64,000 nucleotides of DNA from Pseudomonadota bacterium (GTDB lineage Bacteria > Pseudomonadota > Gammaproteobacteria > Xanthomonadales > Rhodanobacteraceae). Position 1 is the first letter of the stretch, and every line of letters starts with the position of its first letter. Below the pieces are notes generated by a model. It saw only the letters and a program-made list of their open reading frames with translations, was not told where the DNA came from and did no database searches. The position numbers and the translations under genes are program-made. The stretch covers positions 29,926 through 93,925 of the forward strand of contig JAEYZH010000024.1 of NCBI GenBank assembly GCA_023430685.1, in the 5' to 3' direction. This document shows positions 8,673 to 16,262 of the stretch, piece by piece.

Positions 8673-9668
8673 ATGTGCAGTATTCGGATCCGGCTTTTTG
8701 TTCTATCCATGCTCATCTACGGGTGGGCAACAACCTGTCTTGGGCAAGGCGCAGAGCCTCCTCCGCAAGCATCACAAGAAGTGTGCGCATCGGAGGAGGC
8801 GGCACTGCTGGATGTTCAAAATAGATACAAACCAATCATGGATTCTTTGGAGAAACGGGGGGCTGCCATCAGCGAAGAAGGGGACGAAACCAGCCTACTG
8901 CGGGTCGATCTCGTGTGGCGGGAAGAGAGATGGGTTTTCGACCTTCCAACGGTAAGCATGAAGACGAAAGACATGAGCCTCGACTTACCCCAGTTTTCAA
9001 TGCGAAGGAAAGATATGTCCTTTGACATCGTCGAAACCTTCATGGGCACCACTGATTGCGGCAAGTATCCCGAGTTCACATGCAGCGGCTTCAAGTGTAG
9101 GGTGAAGTGGTCGGTTATACGTTGCGACCTCCCGCAGACCCGCAAGAAGCGCGTACGCATCTCGCTCGACGTCCCAGAAACCCGGTGGGATACGACCCAT
9201 TTCTCGATGGATATCCCGGAGATCTCCATGCACAAACAAGAATGGACGTTCAAGCTTCCGGACAAGGTGACTGTTGAGACCCTGGATGAACAAGTCGCGG
9301 AGATCAAGCTCAAAGGAGACGCGCTGAAGAGCGAGTCCGAAGCGGTTGTGCAAGCAATGCAGAAGGAGGTGACAGAGAGGACCAGTAGCATGCTGACCTG
9401 CCGCCGTCAGGACCTTCTCTCAAAACGATCCGGCGTCGCGTCTCAGTTCGACGCCGCGATTGCACAGTTCGATACATCGATCCAGATGATCACCGCTCAA
9501 GGGGGCAATCCGCGCGCAGTCATCAATGATCAAAAGGTCAGCGTCGACATGCTCGCGGCAAAAGACGAATTGGTCAGGAACAAGGAGCGATCGATGGCTG
9601 AGTTTGATGCCGCGTTGAAGTCATTGGATGACGCCTCCACGAAGTCGCTGCAGGCCGTAGCCGGATAG
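8673..9668 (+). CDS. Exported repeat protein, unknown family, prophage cargo gene
   Basis: A 331-residue protein read opposite to the flanking late genes. The ATG at 8673 was chosen because GAGAGGGG precedes it and it gives a signal peptide (MCSIRIRLFVLSMLIYGWAT, cleavage after TTCLG). The central region repeats a short motif of the form DLP-x2-SM-x2-KDMS: VFDLPTVSM, LDLPQFSM, SFDIVETFM, SLDVPETRW, SMDIPEISM, TFKLPDKV. The C-terminal third is helical and charged. Codon use is less GC-rich than its neighbours. I do not recognise the family; the repeats suggest a beta-structured extracytoplasmic region. Confidence 0.85.
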   Translation: MCSIRIRLFVLSMLIYGWATTCLGQGAEPPPQASQEVCASEEAALLDVQNRYKPIMDSLEKRGAAISEEGDETSLLRVDLVWREERWVFDLPTVSMKTKDMSLDLPQFSMRRKDMSFDIVETFMGTTDCGKYPEFTCSGFKCRVKWSVIRCDLPQTRKKRVRISLDVPETRWDTTHFSMDIPEISMHKQEWTFKLPDKVTVETLDEQVAEIKLKGDALKSESEAVVQAMQKEVTERTSSMLTCRRQDLLSKRSGVASQFDAAIAQFDTSIQMITAQGGNPRAVINDQKVSVDMLAAKDELVRNKERSMAEFDAALKSLDDASTKSLQAVAG

Positions 9669-9703
9669 TTCTTTCCAACGCGTTACCCTCCATAGTGCTT
9701 TCG

Positions 9704-9728
9704 GGGCCCAAGTCCAAAGCTTGGGCCC
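9704..9728. terminator. Bidirectional terminator-like hairpin
   Basis: A perfect 9-bp stem GGGCCCAAG/CTTGGGCCC with a 7-base loop lies between the convergent cargo gene (stop 9668) and large terminase gene (stop 9748). There is no strong T-run on either side, so termination strength is uncertain, but the position between converging units supports the call. Confidence 0.65.
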
Positions 9729-9747
9729 TCTCGTGCCGAGTGATCGC

Positions 9748-11196
9748 CTAGGTCCACCCTGCCGCGCTGCGCTGCTTCACGGTGCGCGCGACGGCCGTCG
9801 GCGCCACCACGTTGCCGGCCCACGCCGCCTGGCAGGTGTGCTGGTGCGCATCGTGCGGATGCGAGAACCGGTTCTTCTCTGGCGCTTCCTTGTAGCGCTC
9901 GTCGCCCGACACGTTGAGCTTCGCGTAGCGATAGCCACCGAGGAATCCGCGGCGCAGGTAGGTGCACTTCGGCGACAGCAGGTATCCCGGCTGGCCGTCG
10001 ATCGTCGACTTCAGGAAGCGGATCACCGCGTCCTGGCGCGCAGCTGGATCGTTGGTCGGCGCCTCCTGCGTCGGGATGCCTTCCTCAGCCTGGATGTCCA
10101 TGCACGAGGTCTCTTCGCCCTGCCCCTTCGCCGCGCCGGCCGGATCGCCCCACGACAGTCCGATGGGCATGCCGACGTAGTTCGCAGCGAGGTGCGGCTT
10201 CACGATCTCGCGCGTGAAGGTGCGGATCCCCATGCCCTCGCCGGCGGCGTCGACGACAAGCTCGTCGATCACGCGGAGCTGACCCTTCGGCGTCATTTGC
10301 GCGATCACGCAGGCGGGCGTGCGGCCGTAGTCCCAGCCCAGCAGCAGCGGCAAGCCGCGCCACGGCTCGAGGATGTCCGGCGCGCAGTGGATCGAATCGA
10401 CGTACTCGGGGAACACGACGCGGCCGTCGAGCACGGTGCCGTACTGGCCAAGGATGTAGACCTTGATCCACTCGTCGGTTTTGCCCGGCAGCTGACGGAG
10501 CCAGTACTCGTAGCCCAGCTCGTGGTTCTGCACGTTCTCCGCGGCAGGGTTTGGCACGTAATCGGCCGGGCCGCGCTTGATGAGCGCCGGCGGCTGCGCC
10601 CAGAACTCGAAACCCTTCGGCCGCTCTTCCTCGGCGAGTCGATACCACCAGTGGATGTCATCCGGCGGATTGGTGTCCATGATGACGCCGGACCAGGACG
10701 CGCCGCCGTCGCGCTTCGACGGATAGCGTCCGACGCGGCCCATCGCGGCGTCGATCACCGCCTTCGGGATTTCCTTCGCCTCGTTGATCCAGACGCCGGT
10801 CAGCTCCAGGGACAGCAGCTTCTTCACGTCCTTCGGGCGGTCCAGCGCGATGAACAGTATCTCGAGGTCGATGTCGCGCAGGCGAAGGCGACCGCGGATC
10901 GGCGCGTCGTACACGATCGGGCAGATGTCGTCCGGGAACCAGTCCTGCCAGGTCTTGATCGTGGTCGACTTCAGCTCCGCGTAGGTGTTGCGCACGATCG
11001 CCCAGCGACTGCGCCGGATGCCGCCCTTTCCCGGGCGCTGCTCGGCAGCGCGCCGGAACACTTCGACGCAGCAGCCGACCGACTTGCCCGAGCCGATCGG
11101 GCCGCGAATGCCGCGCACGAAGGCATTCGACGCGTGAAACCGCGCCAGCGTCGGCGATGCCGTGTAGTCGATGTGGATGGGGGTGAGCGCGGTCAC
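9748..11196 (-). CDS. terL: Terminase large subunit
   Basis: A 482-residue motor-nuclease that packages DNA into the procapsid. Walker A GPIGSGKS is at residues 32-39, a Walker B-like stretch ELTGVWINEAKEIP lies near residue 140, and a C-terminal nuclease region includes GWDYGRTPACVI and later acidic residues. It overlaps the small subunit gene by 4 bases, the normal pairing. Length and motif order match phage large terminases. Confidence 0.9.
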   Translation of the reverse strand: MTALTPIHIDYTASPTLARFHASNAFVRGIRGPIGSGKSVGCCVEVFRRAAEQRPGKGGIRRSRWAIVRNTYAELKSTTIKTWQDWFPDDICPIVYDAPIRGRLRLRDIDLEILFIALDRPKDVKKLLSLELTGVWINEAKEIPKAVIDAAMGRVGRYPSKRDGGASWSGVIMDTNPPDDIHWWYRLAEEERPKGFEFWAQPPALIKRGPADYVPNPAAENVQNHELGYEYWLRQLPGKTDEWIKVYILGQYGTVLDGRVVFPEYVDSIHCAPDILEPWRGLPLLLGWDYGRTPACVIAQMTPKGQLRVIDELVVDAAGEGMGIRTFTREIVKPHLAANYVGMPIGLSWGDPAGAAKGQGEETSCMDIQAEEGIPTQEAPTNDPAARQDAVIRFLKSTIDGQPGYLLSPKCTYLRRGFLGGYRYAKLNVSGDERYKEAPEKNRFSHPHDAHQHTCQAAWAGNVVAPTAVARTVKQRSAAGWT

Positions 11197-11684
11197 TTGC
11201 CGGCGAGGTTCAGCGTGATGTTCACCGGCCGATCGGGGTCATTGGACAGCTCGACCTTCTCGCGCCACTCGTCCTTCTGGCGGTTCTTCAGCCAGAAGAT
11301 GCAGGCGACCGTGTCCGGCGGGTAGATCTCGGTGTACGGCACGATCACCGGCTCGCCTTTGTCCTGCATGATCTTCACGGCCGGGTGCCGATAGCCGCAC
11401 GCACGCTCGAACAGGCTGCGTACCACGCGAGCGTCAGCTTCGGCCTTCGCGGCTTTTAGGGCCTCCGAAAACTCGGGGTGCTCCTTCTTCCACAGGTTCA
11501 GGGTCGACTCGGCGATATCGAAGATGCGAGCGAGGTCGGCATCGGTCGCACCGAGGGGTGCAATCTCCTTGGCCATCCGGATGAACTCGGGGCGAAACGA
11601 CGAAGGACGGCCGCCCGTCTTCGGTGCGGCCGCCTTCTTGTTCGCCCGGGCCTTCGCCGGTGCCGGCTTCTTGCGCGACGCCAC
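11193..11684 (-). CDS. terS: Terminase small subunit
   Basis: A 163-residue DNA-binding protein that should recognise the packaging site. It starts at GTG 11684 after a basic Lys/Ala-rich N-terminus, then has a helix-turn-helix region (LGATDADLARIFDIAESTLN) and a C-terminal part with KEHPEFSEALKAAKAEADAR and FWLKNRQKDEWRE typical of small terminases that act with this type of large subunit. The 4-base overlap with terL supports the call. Confidence 0.85.
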   Translation of the reverse strand: MASRKKPAPAKARANKKAAAPKTGGRPSSFRPEFIRMAKEIAPLGATDADLARIFDIAESTLNLWKKEHPEFSEALKAAKAEADARVVRSLFERACGYRHPAVKIMQDKGEPVIVPYTEIYPPDTVACIFWLKNRQKDEWREKVELSNDPDRPVNITLNLAGK

Positions 11685-11686
11685 GG

Positions 11687-11869
11687 TTACTGGACCTTGA
11701 TCGTCCCGCGGCCGCTCGAACGCATCGGTCGGCCGGCGGCTGGCACGCGGTGAGCGCGCGGCGCGGCCGGGATTGCCGCTGCCGGCGCCGGGACGCGGGC
11801 CGGCTTCGTCGGTGCACGCGGCGCCGGGGCGGGCTTGGCCGGCATCATGCCGGCGGGGATCTTTCGCAT
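11687..11869 (-). CDS. Small Pro/Ala-rich basic phage protein
   Basis: A 60-residue protein from ATG 11869, with GGAG about 8 bases upstream. Composition is Pro, Ala and Arg with almost no acidic residues (MRKIPAGMMPAKPAPAPRAP). It lies between the spanin Rz1 gene and the small terminase. It could be a nucleic-acid-associated peptide; no family is recognised. Low complexity means this could also be a non-functional open frame. Confidence 0.45.
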   Translation of the reverse strand: MRKIPAGMMPAKPAPAPRAPTKPARVPAPAAAIPAAPRAHRVPAAGRPMRSSGRGTIKVQ

Positions 11870-11873
11870 GGTC

Positions 11874-12200
11874 CTACTCCGTGGGTTGCCCTGCCGCCCA
11901 CTGGCGGAGGGATTCGAGCCTCGACCGCAGTTCGCGGAAGCCCGCGCGCAGGTCGAGGCGGTTGACCAGCTTCGCGCCGATCGTCTCGTTCTCCGGCACC
12001 GGCTCCGCGACATCGACCAGCAGGTCCGCCGGAGGCAGGACGCGTTCAGTCCGAACGGTCGGGATGCACTCCGGCGCCGGCTCCGGTCGCGGTGGCGACA
12101 CCTGGCAGGCCGACAACGAAATCAGGCACGACAACATCGAGGCAGCGAGCCAGATCCGGCTCGGCCTTTCGGCGCCACAGTTCGAGGTTCCGCTTCGCAT
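11874..12200 (-). CDS. Outer-membrane spanin lipoprotein, Rz1-like
   Basis: A 108-residue Rz1-type o-spanin. It has a basic N-terminus, a hydrophobic segment and a lipobox LSAC with the acylated cysteine at residue 32, followed by a proline-rich stretch (SPPRPEPAPE). The start at 12200 has AAGGAG 7 bases upstream. It begins inside the Rz gene in another frame and extends past its stop, the usual overlapping spanin layout. It would act with Rz to fuse inner and outer membranes at lysis. Confidence 0.8.
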   Translation of the reverse strand: MRSGTSNCGAERPSRIWLAASMLSCLISLSACQVSPPRPEPAPECIPTVRTERVLPPADLLVDVAEPVPENETIGAKLVNRLDLRAGFRELRSRLESLRQWAAGQPTE

Positions 12201-12501
12201 CGCTCAGCTCCTTCTGGATCACCGCGCTGCGAGCCGCGGCGTTCCGGTTCACGTCCTCGCGCAACGCGAGTTCGCGCGCGTGGTCCCTCGCGGCCGTCTC
12301 GGCGTCCGCCTTCGCCCGCTCGGTCGCGGCGCGCGCTTCGTTGAGGTCCAGCACCAGATCGGTGCGGTCCTTCTCCATGCCGGCGACCTTCGTCTGCAGG
12401 GCATCGCGGTCCCGGAAGGCGCCGGCGATCGTGTCAACGCCGTACCAGGCGCCGAGGATCGCGACGATGGCGGCGATCGCGTAGGCGGCGAGCTTCGTCA
12501 T
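12046..12501 (-). CDS. Inner-membrane spanin, Rz-like
   Basis: A 151-residue i-spanin. One N-terminal transmembrane helix (YAIAAIVAILGAWYGVDTIA) is followed by a long periplasmic coiled coil rich in Ala, Glu and Arg (RDRDALQTKVAGMEKDRTDL; ATERAKADAETAARDHAREL). It overlaps the endolysin stop by 4 bases and contains the Rz1 start in another frame (155-base overlap). This is standard spanin architecture for Gram-negative phages. Confidence 0.8.
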   Translation of the reverse strand: MTKLAAYAIAAIVAILGAWYGVDTIAGAFRDRDALQTKVAGMEKDRTDLVLDLNEARAATERAKADAETAARDHARELALREDVNRNAAARSAVIQKELSDAKRNLELWRRKAEPDLARCLDVVVPDFVVGLPGVATATGAGAGVHPDRSD

Positions 12502-13061
12502 GTCGTGGTCACTCCTGACTGCACGTTCGAGAAATCGGCGCGCTCGTACCGGCGGCGCGCCGCGTTGAATGCTTCGATCAGCTGGCCCATGCGGTGCTCG
12601 GGCTGGCCATACCCTGCACCCGGGAAGCTGGCCCAGATGCGCTTCGCTGCGACGATGGCGGCCTGCACGTCGCCGGCGTGCACCAATGGGAGCGAACCGC
12701 ACTCCCGCAGTAGCTGGACGCAGGCGATGTCTTGGCTCTCCGGGCTGAAGTCGGGGAGCGAGAGCGCCGCGGCGAGAGCAGACCAGGTGCCACGCAGGAA
12801 CTGGTAGCGCCCCGCGGCCGAAGATCGAACGACCTTGTCGGTGCCGTTCGCCGGATCCGCGAACTTCACCGGCACGACTTCGTTCGGGTGCGCGTCGTAG
12901 CCGGCAATCAGGCGGAGCCGTCCCGGGCGCGATCCGACCTGCACGTTGTAGCCGTCGTCGGACTCCGCGAGCATGCGCGGGCCAATCTCGCTGAACGCGA
13001 TGGTGTCGAGCATGGCGCAGACGTTGGCGCCGCCTGCGCGCGCTACCGAGATCCTGCACAT
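12498..13061 (-). CDS. Endolysin, lambda gpR-like lytic transglycosylase (GH104 family)
   Basis: A 187-residue murein-degrading enzyme. It resembles lambda R across most of its length: the FSEIG segment with likely catalytic Glu25, AAGRYQFLRGTW, LSLPDFSPESQDIACVQLL and IWASFPGAGYGQPEH all match conserved blocks. I chose ATG 13061, which has GGAG six bases upstream; a GTG at 13088 is possible. No signal peptide is seen, so export to the cell wall needs a holin. It is followed by the spanin pair. Confidence 0.85.
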   Translation of the reverse strand: MCRISVARAGGANVCAMLDTIAFSEIGPRMLAESDDGYNVQVGSRPGRLRLIAGYDAHPNEVVPVKFADPANGTDKVVRSSAAGRYQFLRGTWSALAAALSLPDFSPESQDIACVQLLRECGSLPLVHAGDVQAAIVAAKRIWASFPGAGYGQPEHRMGQLIEAFNAARRRYERADFSNVQSGVTTT

Positions 13062-13117
13062 CGTCGGCTCCGAAACGGACCGCGCCACTCCGGCGCGATC
13101 CGCGGTCCAGGCCCGGC

Positions 13118-13597
13118 TTACTGCAGCTCGGGTTCGCCGAACACGATCTCGGCGTTCGTCGCTTCGGCGAGCACGACCTCGAGCGCGCCGGTCGCGACCA
13201 CTTCGCGCACGCCTTCGCCCATGTCGGCATCGCCGGCGGCGGTGATCAGGGTCGCGCCCGCGCCGACCGCCAGCACGAAGGCGCTGGTGGCATCGATGCG
13301 CTCGATGACCGCGACGTCGGGATTGCTCGACTCGAAGCGGACCTCGCCGTCGACCGGGGCCGGGTTGCCAGCCTGCGTGGTCGGTGCGAACTCGATGCGG
13401 ACCTTCTGCTCGTTCGTGATGCGTGCCATGACGTGCTCTCCTTCCATGAAGGTTTCAGGTGTGATGTACATCCGCAGCCGCGCGCGGCGTGGCTGTGGCT
13501 TGTTGCCGAGTGCGACGCACATGAACCACAGCGCCGCGACCGCAGCTGCGAAGCTGCCGACGAGATAGCCAGCGATGAACTCGCCGGGCGAGGTCAT
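13118..13597 (-). CDS. Phage protein with membrane N-terminus and Ig-like C-terminus; possible internal start at 13429
   Basis: From ATG 13597 the frame gives 159 residues: a transmembrane segment (FIAGYLVGSFAAAVAALWFM), a basic linker, then a beta-rich domain (EQKVRIEFAPTTQAGNPAPV; VDGEVRFESSNPDVAVI) resembling bacterial Ig-like folds of phage surface proteins. A strong AAGGAG sits ten bases before an internal in-frame ATG at 13429, so a 103-residue short form without the membrane helix may be the main product. The upstream start overlaps the previous stop by 4 bases. Confidence 0.55.
   Translation of the reverse strand: MTSPGEFIAGYLVGSFAAAVAALWFMCVALGNKPQPRRARLRMYITPETFMEGEHVMARITNEQKVRIEFAPTTQAGNPAPVDGEVRFESSNPDVAVIERIDATSAFVLAVGAGATLITAAGDADMGEGVREVVATGALEVVLAEATNAEIVFGEPELQ
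13430..13443 (-). promoter_or_regulatory. Ribosome binding site for an internal start
   Basis: On the minus strand AAGGAG occupies 13443-13438, ahead of ATG 13429 which begins MARITNEQKV. The spacing is slightly long but the match is perfect, stronger than that of the outer start at 13597. This decides that the C-terminal domain is probably made as its own protein. Confidence 0.6.
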
Positions 13598-13908
13598 TCC
13601 GGCGTGTGTCCGAGTCGGCGAATCTGGTCCTCGAGGGCGGCGACGCGCCGCGTCAGCGTCGCGACCTTGTCCTCGGCGACCATGCGCTTCTGCCGCTCGC
13701 TCTCGAAGGCCGCCCATGCCTCTTCCTGCGCCTGCTCGAGCTTGCTCACGCGAGCCGTCAGGAGCTCGATCACGTCCGTGCGCGCCGATGCCTCGGCGGC
13801 GTCGGTTCGAATGCCGAACACCATCGGGACCAGTTTCGAGATCGCGAAGATCGCAAGCGCAGGGAGCAGCCCCCACTTGCCGATTGCTTCCAGGAGTGCG
13901 GCATCCAT
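13594..13908 (-). CDS. Small membrane protein with coiled coil, holin-region gene
   Basis: A 104-residue protein with one N-terminal hydrophobic helix (KWGLLPALAIFAISKLVPMV) and a charged coiled coil (LLTARVSKLEQAQEEAWAAF). It starts at ATG 13908, overlapping the previous stop, and lies upstream of the endolysin. Proteins of this shape occur in phage lysis cassettes near or as holins, but many phages carry similar accessory proteins. Holin function is only a possibility. Confidence 0.6.
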   Translation of the reverse strand: MDAALLEAIGKWGLLPALAIFAISKLVPMVFGIRTDAAEASARTDVIELLTARVSKLEQAQEEAWAAFESERQKRMVAEDKVATLTRRVAALEDQIRRLGHTPE

Positions 13909-14330
13909 CAGGCGGTATCCCTGTCGCTCTGGGTCATGTCGGTGCGCAGGGAAACCCAGATCGATGCCGCTAGCAGCGCGACGCCGCCAGCCATGCTCGG
14001 AGACAGGTAACCGACTGAAGCGACGCTGGCAGCGACGTACATCGTCCACATGCCGCAGGTCGCCGCGTTCACCCCGCGGGTCACGCCGATGCGTGGATTC
14101 CGCGCGATGATCCGCCACGTCAGCGCGATGCCGTCCGCAACCGAGAGTGCGACCCACACCCAGCGTGGCGCAGCGCGTAGCAGGGCGACGTACAGCGGTT
14201 CGGCGAGCACTCTGTCCGGCGCGAGCGCGAACGCCGCAGCCCAGATCAGCGCCGCCATCGCGAGCATGACCCTGACCGGCAGGGTCGAGCTGTACCTGAG
14301 CGCCGTGCGTACCGGTGTCGGAGCCTTCAC
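13908..14330 (-). CDS. Multi-helix membrane protein, holin candidate
   Basis: A 140-residue protein with about four hydrophobic segments (VMLAMAALIWAAAFALAP; AAPRWVWVALSVADGIALTW; AATCGMWTMYVAASVASVGY; MAGGVALLAASIWVSL). It starts at GTG 14330 with GAGG seven bases upstream; the overlapping ATG is followed at once by a stop. It is the first gene of the lysis cassette, where the holin is expected. The helix number is high for a classical holin, so the assignment is tentative. Confidence 0.6.
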   Translation of the reverse strand: MKAPTPVRTALRYSSTLPVRVMLAMAALIWAAAFALAPDRVLAEPLYVALLRAAPRWVWVALSVADGIALTWRIIARNPRIGVTRGVNAATCGMWTMYVAASVASVGYLSPSMAGGVALLAASIWVSLRTDMTQSDRDTA

Positions 14331-14351
14331 ATGGTTGCCTCGAAGAGCGGG

Positions 14352-14367
14352 CGGCCGTCCTTGGCCG
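14352..14367. other. Hairpin upstream of the lysis cassette
   Basis: Stem CGGCC/GGCCG with loop GTCCTT lies 22 bases upstream of the first lysis gene (start 14330). It resembles the leader hairpins at 4792-4807 and 1501-1520 in stem sequence, loop size and distance to the start, pointing to a recurring late-leader element. Confidence 0.5.
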
Positions 14368-14484
14368 ATGGCGCGTCCTTGCGCTCACTTCGGCAGCTTA
14401 TGGAGCGCGACTTCGGGCAATAAGTGAATTAGCGATTGAATTGTTGGATGATGCTGAACAACTGCATGGCCCGAGGTGTTCCGG

Positions 14485-15066
14485 ATGCCTCTTCAGGAAG
14501 ATGAGCTGCGTACGTGTCTGGCGGCGGCCAACGAATCCTTACTCGCCATCCAGATTGCTTACGGTCGGGAGAATGCGCCCGAAGCGCGGATTCGATTTCC
14601 ACGTGGGTGGATTCGAACCGCTGCTACTCTGCGGCAGACGCTCCCGAACATGGGGACACCACTTGAAAGGCGGAACGCGTCATACGCGCTTCTAGGTCTC
14701 GAGCCAATGCGATGGCTCGCCGTCAGAACGGACATTAGCAATGCAGCCCTCAGCATGATCGTGAAGCAAATGATCGCGATTCTTGGCTCACTGCTCGAAT
14801 GGTTCGTACGAGTCCCAACTCGCGACAGAAGGGGCCGGCATAGCTTCAACAAGCGTTCTCAGATGCTGGTGGCGCTTGGAATATTCGACGAAGAACAGAA
14901 GGCTGAAATCGACTGGGTATGGTCCAAACGCAGTGTTGGCTTACACCTGCACTTACCCATCGCCTTGGAACATGAAGGATATACTCGGGCCGACTGGAAT
15001 CGGGCTGCCGCTGCGTATGTGAGCGCGCGGAAGTCACTCGTAGACCTCCACGGTAGTGCGCCTTAA
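14485..15066 (+). CDS. Unknown cargo protein between Q-like gene and lysis cassette
   Basis: A 193-residue protein on the opposite strand to the late operon. ATG 14485 has AGGTG six bases upstream; GTG 14476 is an alternative start. It lacks a signal peptide and contains a helical core (AALSMIVKQMIAILGSLLEW) and a basic middle (RVPTRDRRGRHSFNKRSQML). GC content is clearly lower than in neighbouring genes. It is convergent with the Q-like gene and overlaps its stop by 4 bases. I do not recognise it. Its position equals that of lysogenic-conversion genes in many lambdoid phages. Confidence 0.75.
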   Translation: MPLQEDELRTCLAAANESLLAIQIAYGRENAPEARIRFPRGWIRTAATLRQTLPNMGTPLERRNASYALLGLEPMRWLAVRTDISNAALSMIVKQMIAILGSLLEWFVRVPTRDRRGRHSFNKRSQMLVALGIFDEEQKAEIDWVWSKRSVGLHLHLPIALEHEGYTRADWNRAAAAYVSARKSLVDLHGSAP

Positions 15067-15524
15067 GGGGCCGCTTGGCGTCGCAGATTCGCCAGATAGG
15101 CCAATGTCGCTTGATATGCATTGTGCAGTCGGTCGCGGAAGTCATTCCGGTGGCATTCGCACTCACTCGCGCGCCAGCTCATGCTGTTGCGTCGCAACCC
15201 TGATCCCGCACACATCGGACAGATCGGTCCGACGTTCGCGACGAGGTCAATCCGACCAGTGCCGCGGCACACGGTGCACGCAGGCGCCGAGCTCATCTCG
15301 AGCAGGATTGCGCTGGCAATCCGGAAGTGCGTGCCGTTCCTGGACTTGCATCCGATCGCTCGCAGCATGCTGAGCGCCACGGCCGCGGCGTAGACATACG
15401 CGCGCCGCTCCGCAGTGTTCGCCGCGTCGTCACGCAATGGGCCATAGGCGTCCCACAGGTACGGCGTCGACAGACCTGAGCGATGCAGTTCCGCGAGATC
15501 AAGTCCAGGATCGACGGCGACCAT
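15063..15524 (-). CDS. Late antiterminator candidate, lambda Q-like zinc finger
   Basis: A 153-residue protein with a zinc finger of the form CxxCxGxG (CTVCRGTGRIDL) and CxxCxGxG (CPMCAGSGLRR), the same arrangement as in lambda Q. It also has the helical segment YVYAAAVALSMLRAI before it. It is the last gene of the replication/nin region and the next gene group leftward is lysis, which is where Q lies. Q binds RNA polymerase at the late promoter and lets it read through terminators. Overall similarity to Q is limited to the finger and position. Confidence 0.55.
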   Translation of the reverse strand: MVAVDPGLDLAELHRSGLSTPYLWDAYGPLRDDAANTAERRAYVYAAAVALSMLRAIGCKSRNGTHFRIASAILLEMSSAPACTVCRGTGRIDLVANVGPICPMCAGSGLRRNSMSWRASECECHRNDFRDRLHNAYQATLAYLANLRRQAAP

Positions 15525-15535
15525 CGAACGATGCC

Positions 15536-16048
15536 TCAGGCGGCCGCCGGCGCGGTGCCAGCGCTCTCCGTGCGGAAGCCCCAGTGCGCCAGCAGCAGCG
15601 CTTCGGCACGACCGTCATCGCGTTTGCGCGAGAGCGGTGCATCGGGGAACCGGTCAATCGCGAGCGCGCGGCTCGCCTCCTTGTCGCATCCGATCAGCGA
15701 GTACGAGCGCTTCCAAACCTGCGGGGTGACCTGCAGGACGGGAATTCGCAACGCGGCCAGCACGCCGAGCACGCAACCATGCGACTGGCCGAAGCGGAAC
15801 GTGCTCGCCAACCCCTGCCGCGGCATGGATCCGACGGCCTCGACGACGCCATGCACGTACACGCCGGAGTGCCCCGCGATCTGCTCGCGCAGATAGCTGG
15901 CGAGATACGCCGCGTTCACCGCGCGCTTTCCGGCCTTGCCGCGGCCGCACGTTGGCATGTCGATCACGTCCGCGAACACGCCATCGGCCAGCACGCCGAT
16001 GGCCCCCGTGAACCCGGGATCGATTCCGATCGTCAACCTGTGCGACAT
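15536..16048 (-). CDS. RuvC-like Holliday junction resolvase (phage nin region)
   Basis: A 170-residue RNase H-fold nuclease. ATG 16048 is preceded by GGAGGATGC. It has the first motif TIGIDPGFTGAIGV, a second acidic segment (VVEAVGSMPRQG) and the C-terminal KRDDGRAEALLLAHW acidic pair expected for RuvC-type active sites. The small size is usual for phage enzymes that resolve branched DNA before packaging. It lies in the nin-like region between replication and Q genes. Confidence 0.75.
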   Translation of the reverse strand: MSHRLTIGIDPGFTGAIGVLADGVFADVIDMPTCGRGKAGKRAVNAAYLASYLREQIAGHSGVYVHGVVEAVGSMPRQGLASTFRFGQSHGCVLGVLAALRIPVLQVTPQVWKRSYSLIGCDKEASRALAIDRFPDAPLSRKRDDGRAEALLLAHWGFRTESAGTAPAAA

Positions 16049-16257
16049 GCATCCTCCGTGGGTGGCGAGTCCAGCCGGACCGGCCCGTCCTCGTAGTGGG
16101 TCAAGTGCCAGCGCTTGCAGATGCCGCACTGGTACGCGCTGCGCTCCAATCGGTGCGGACCGCGCGGCTTCCCGCGCTTGGTGAACTGGGTGCGCAGCAG
16201 CGCGCGGCGCGCAGCCGACGCGTTCCGATATGTCTTCTTCCCTGACTTGCACGACAT
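16033..16257 (-). CDS. Small zinc-ribbon phage protein
   Basis: A 74-residue basic protein from ATG 16257, with GGGAGG about ten bases upstream. It contains MSCKSGKKTY near the N-terminus and a CxxC pair in YQCGICKRWHLTHYED, a form common in small phage proteins of the nin region. It probably binds one zinc ion. The next gene overlaps its end by 16 bases. Biological role unknown. Confidence 0.65.
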   Translation of the reverse strand: MSCKSGKKTYRNASAARRALLRTQFTKRGKPRGPHRLERSAYQCGICKRWHLTHYEDGPVRLDSPPTEDACRTG

Positions 16258-16262
16258 GCACG

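Noticed and set aside
14603..14625. GGATTCGAACC, which looks like the T-arm of a minus-strand tRNA
   Set aside because: The flanking bases do not form a T-stem, acceptor stem or anticodon arm, and the stretch is coding in 14485-15066.
14315..14695. Plus-strand frame overlapping the start of the 14485-15066 gene
   Set aside because: No ribosome site, poor composition, and it conflicts with the better-supported gene in another frame.
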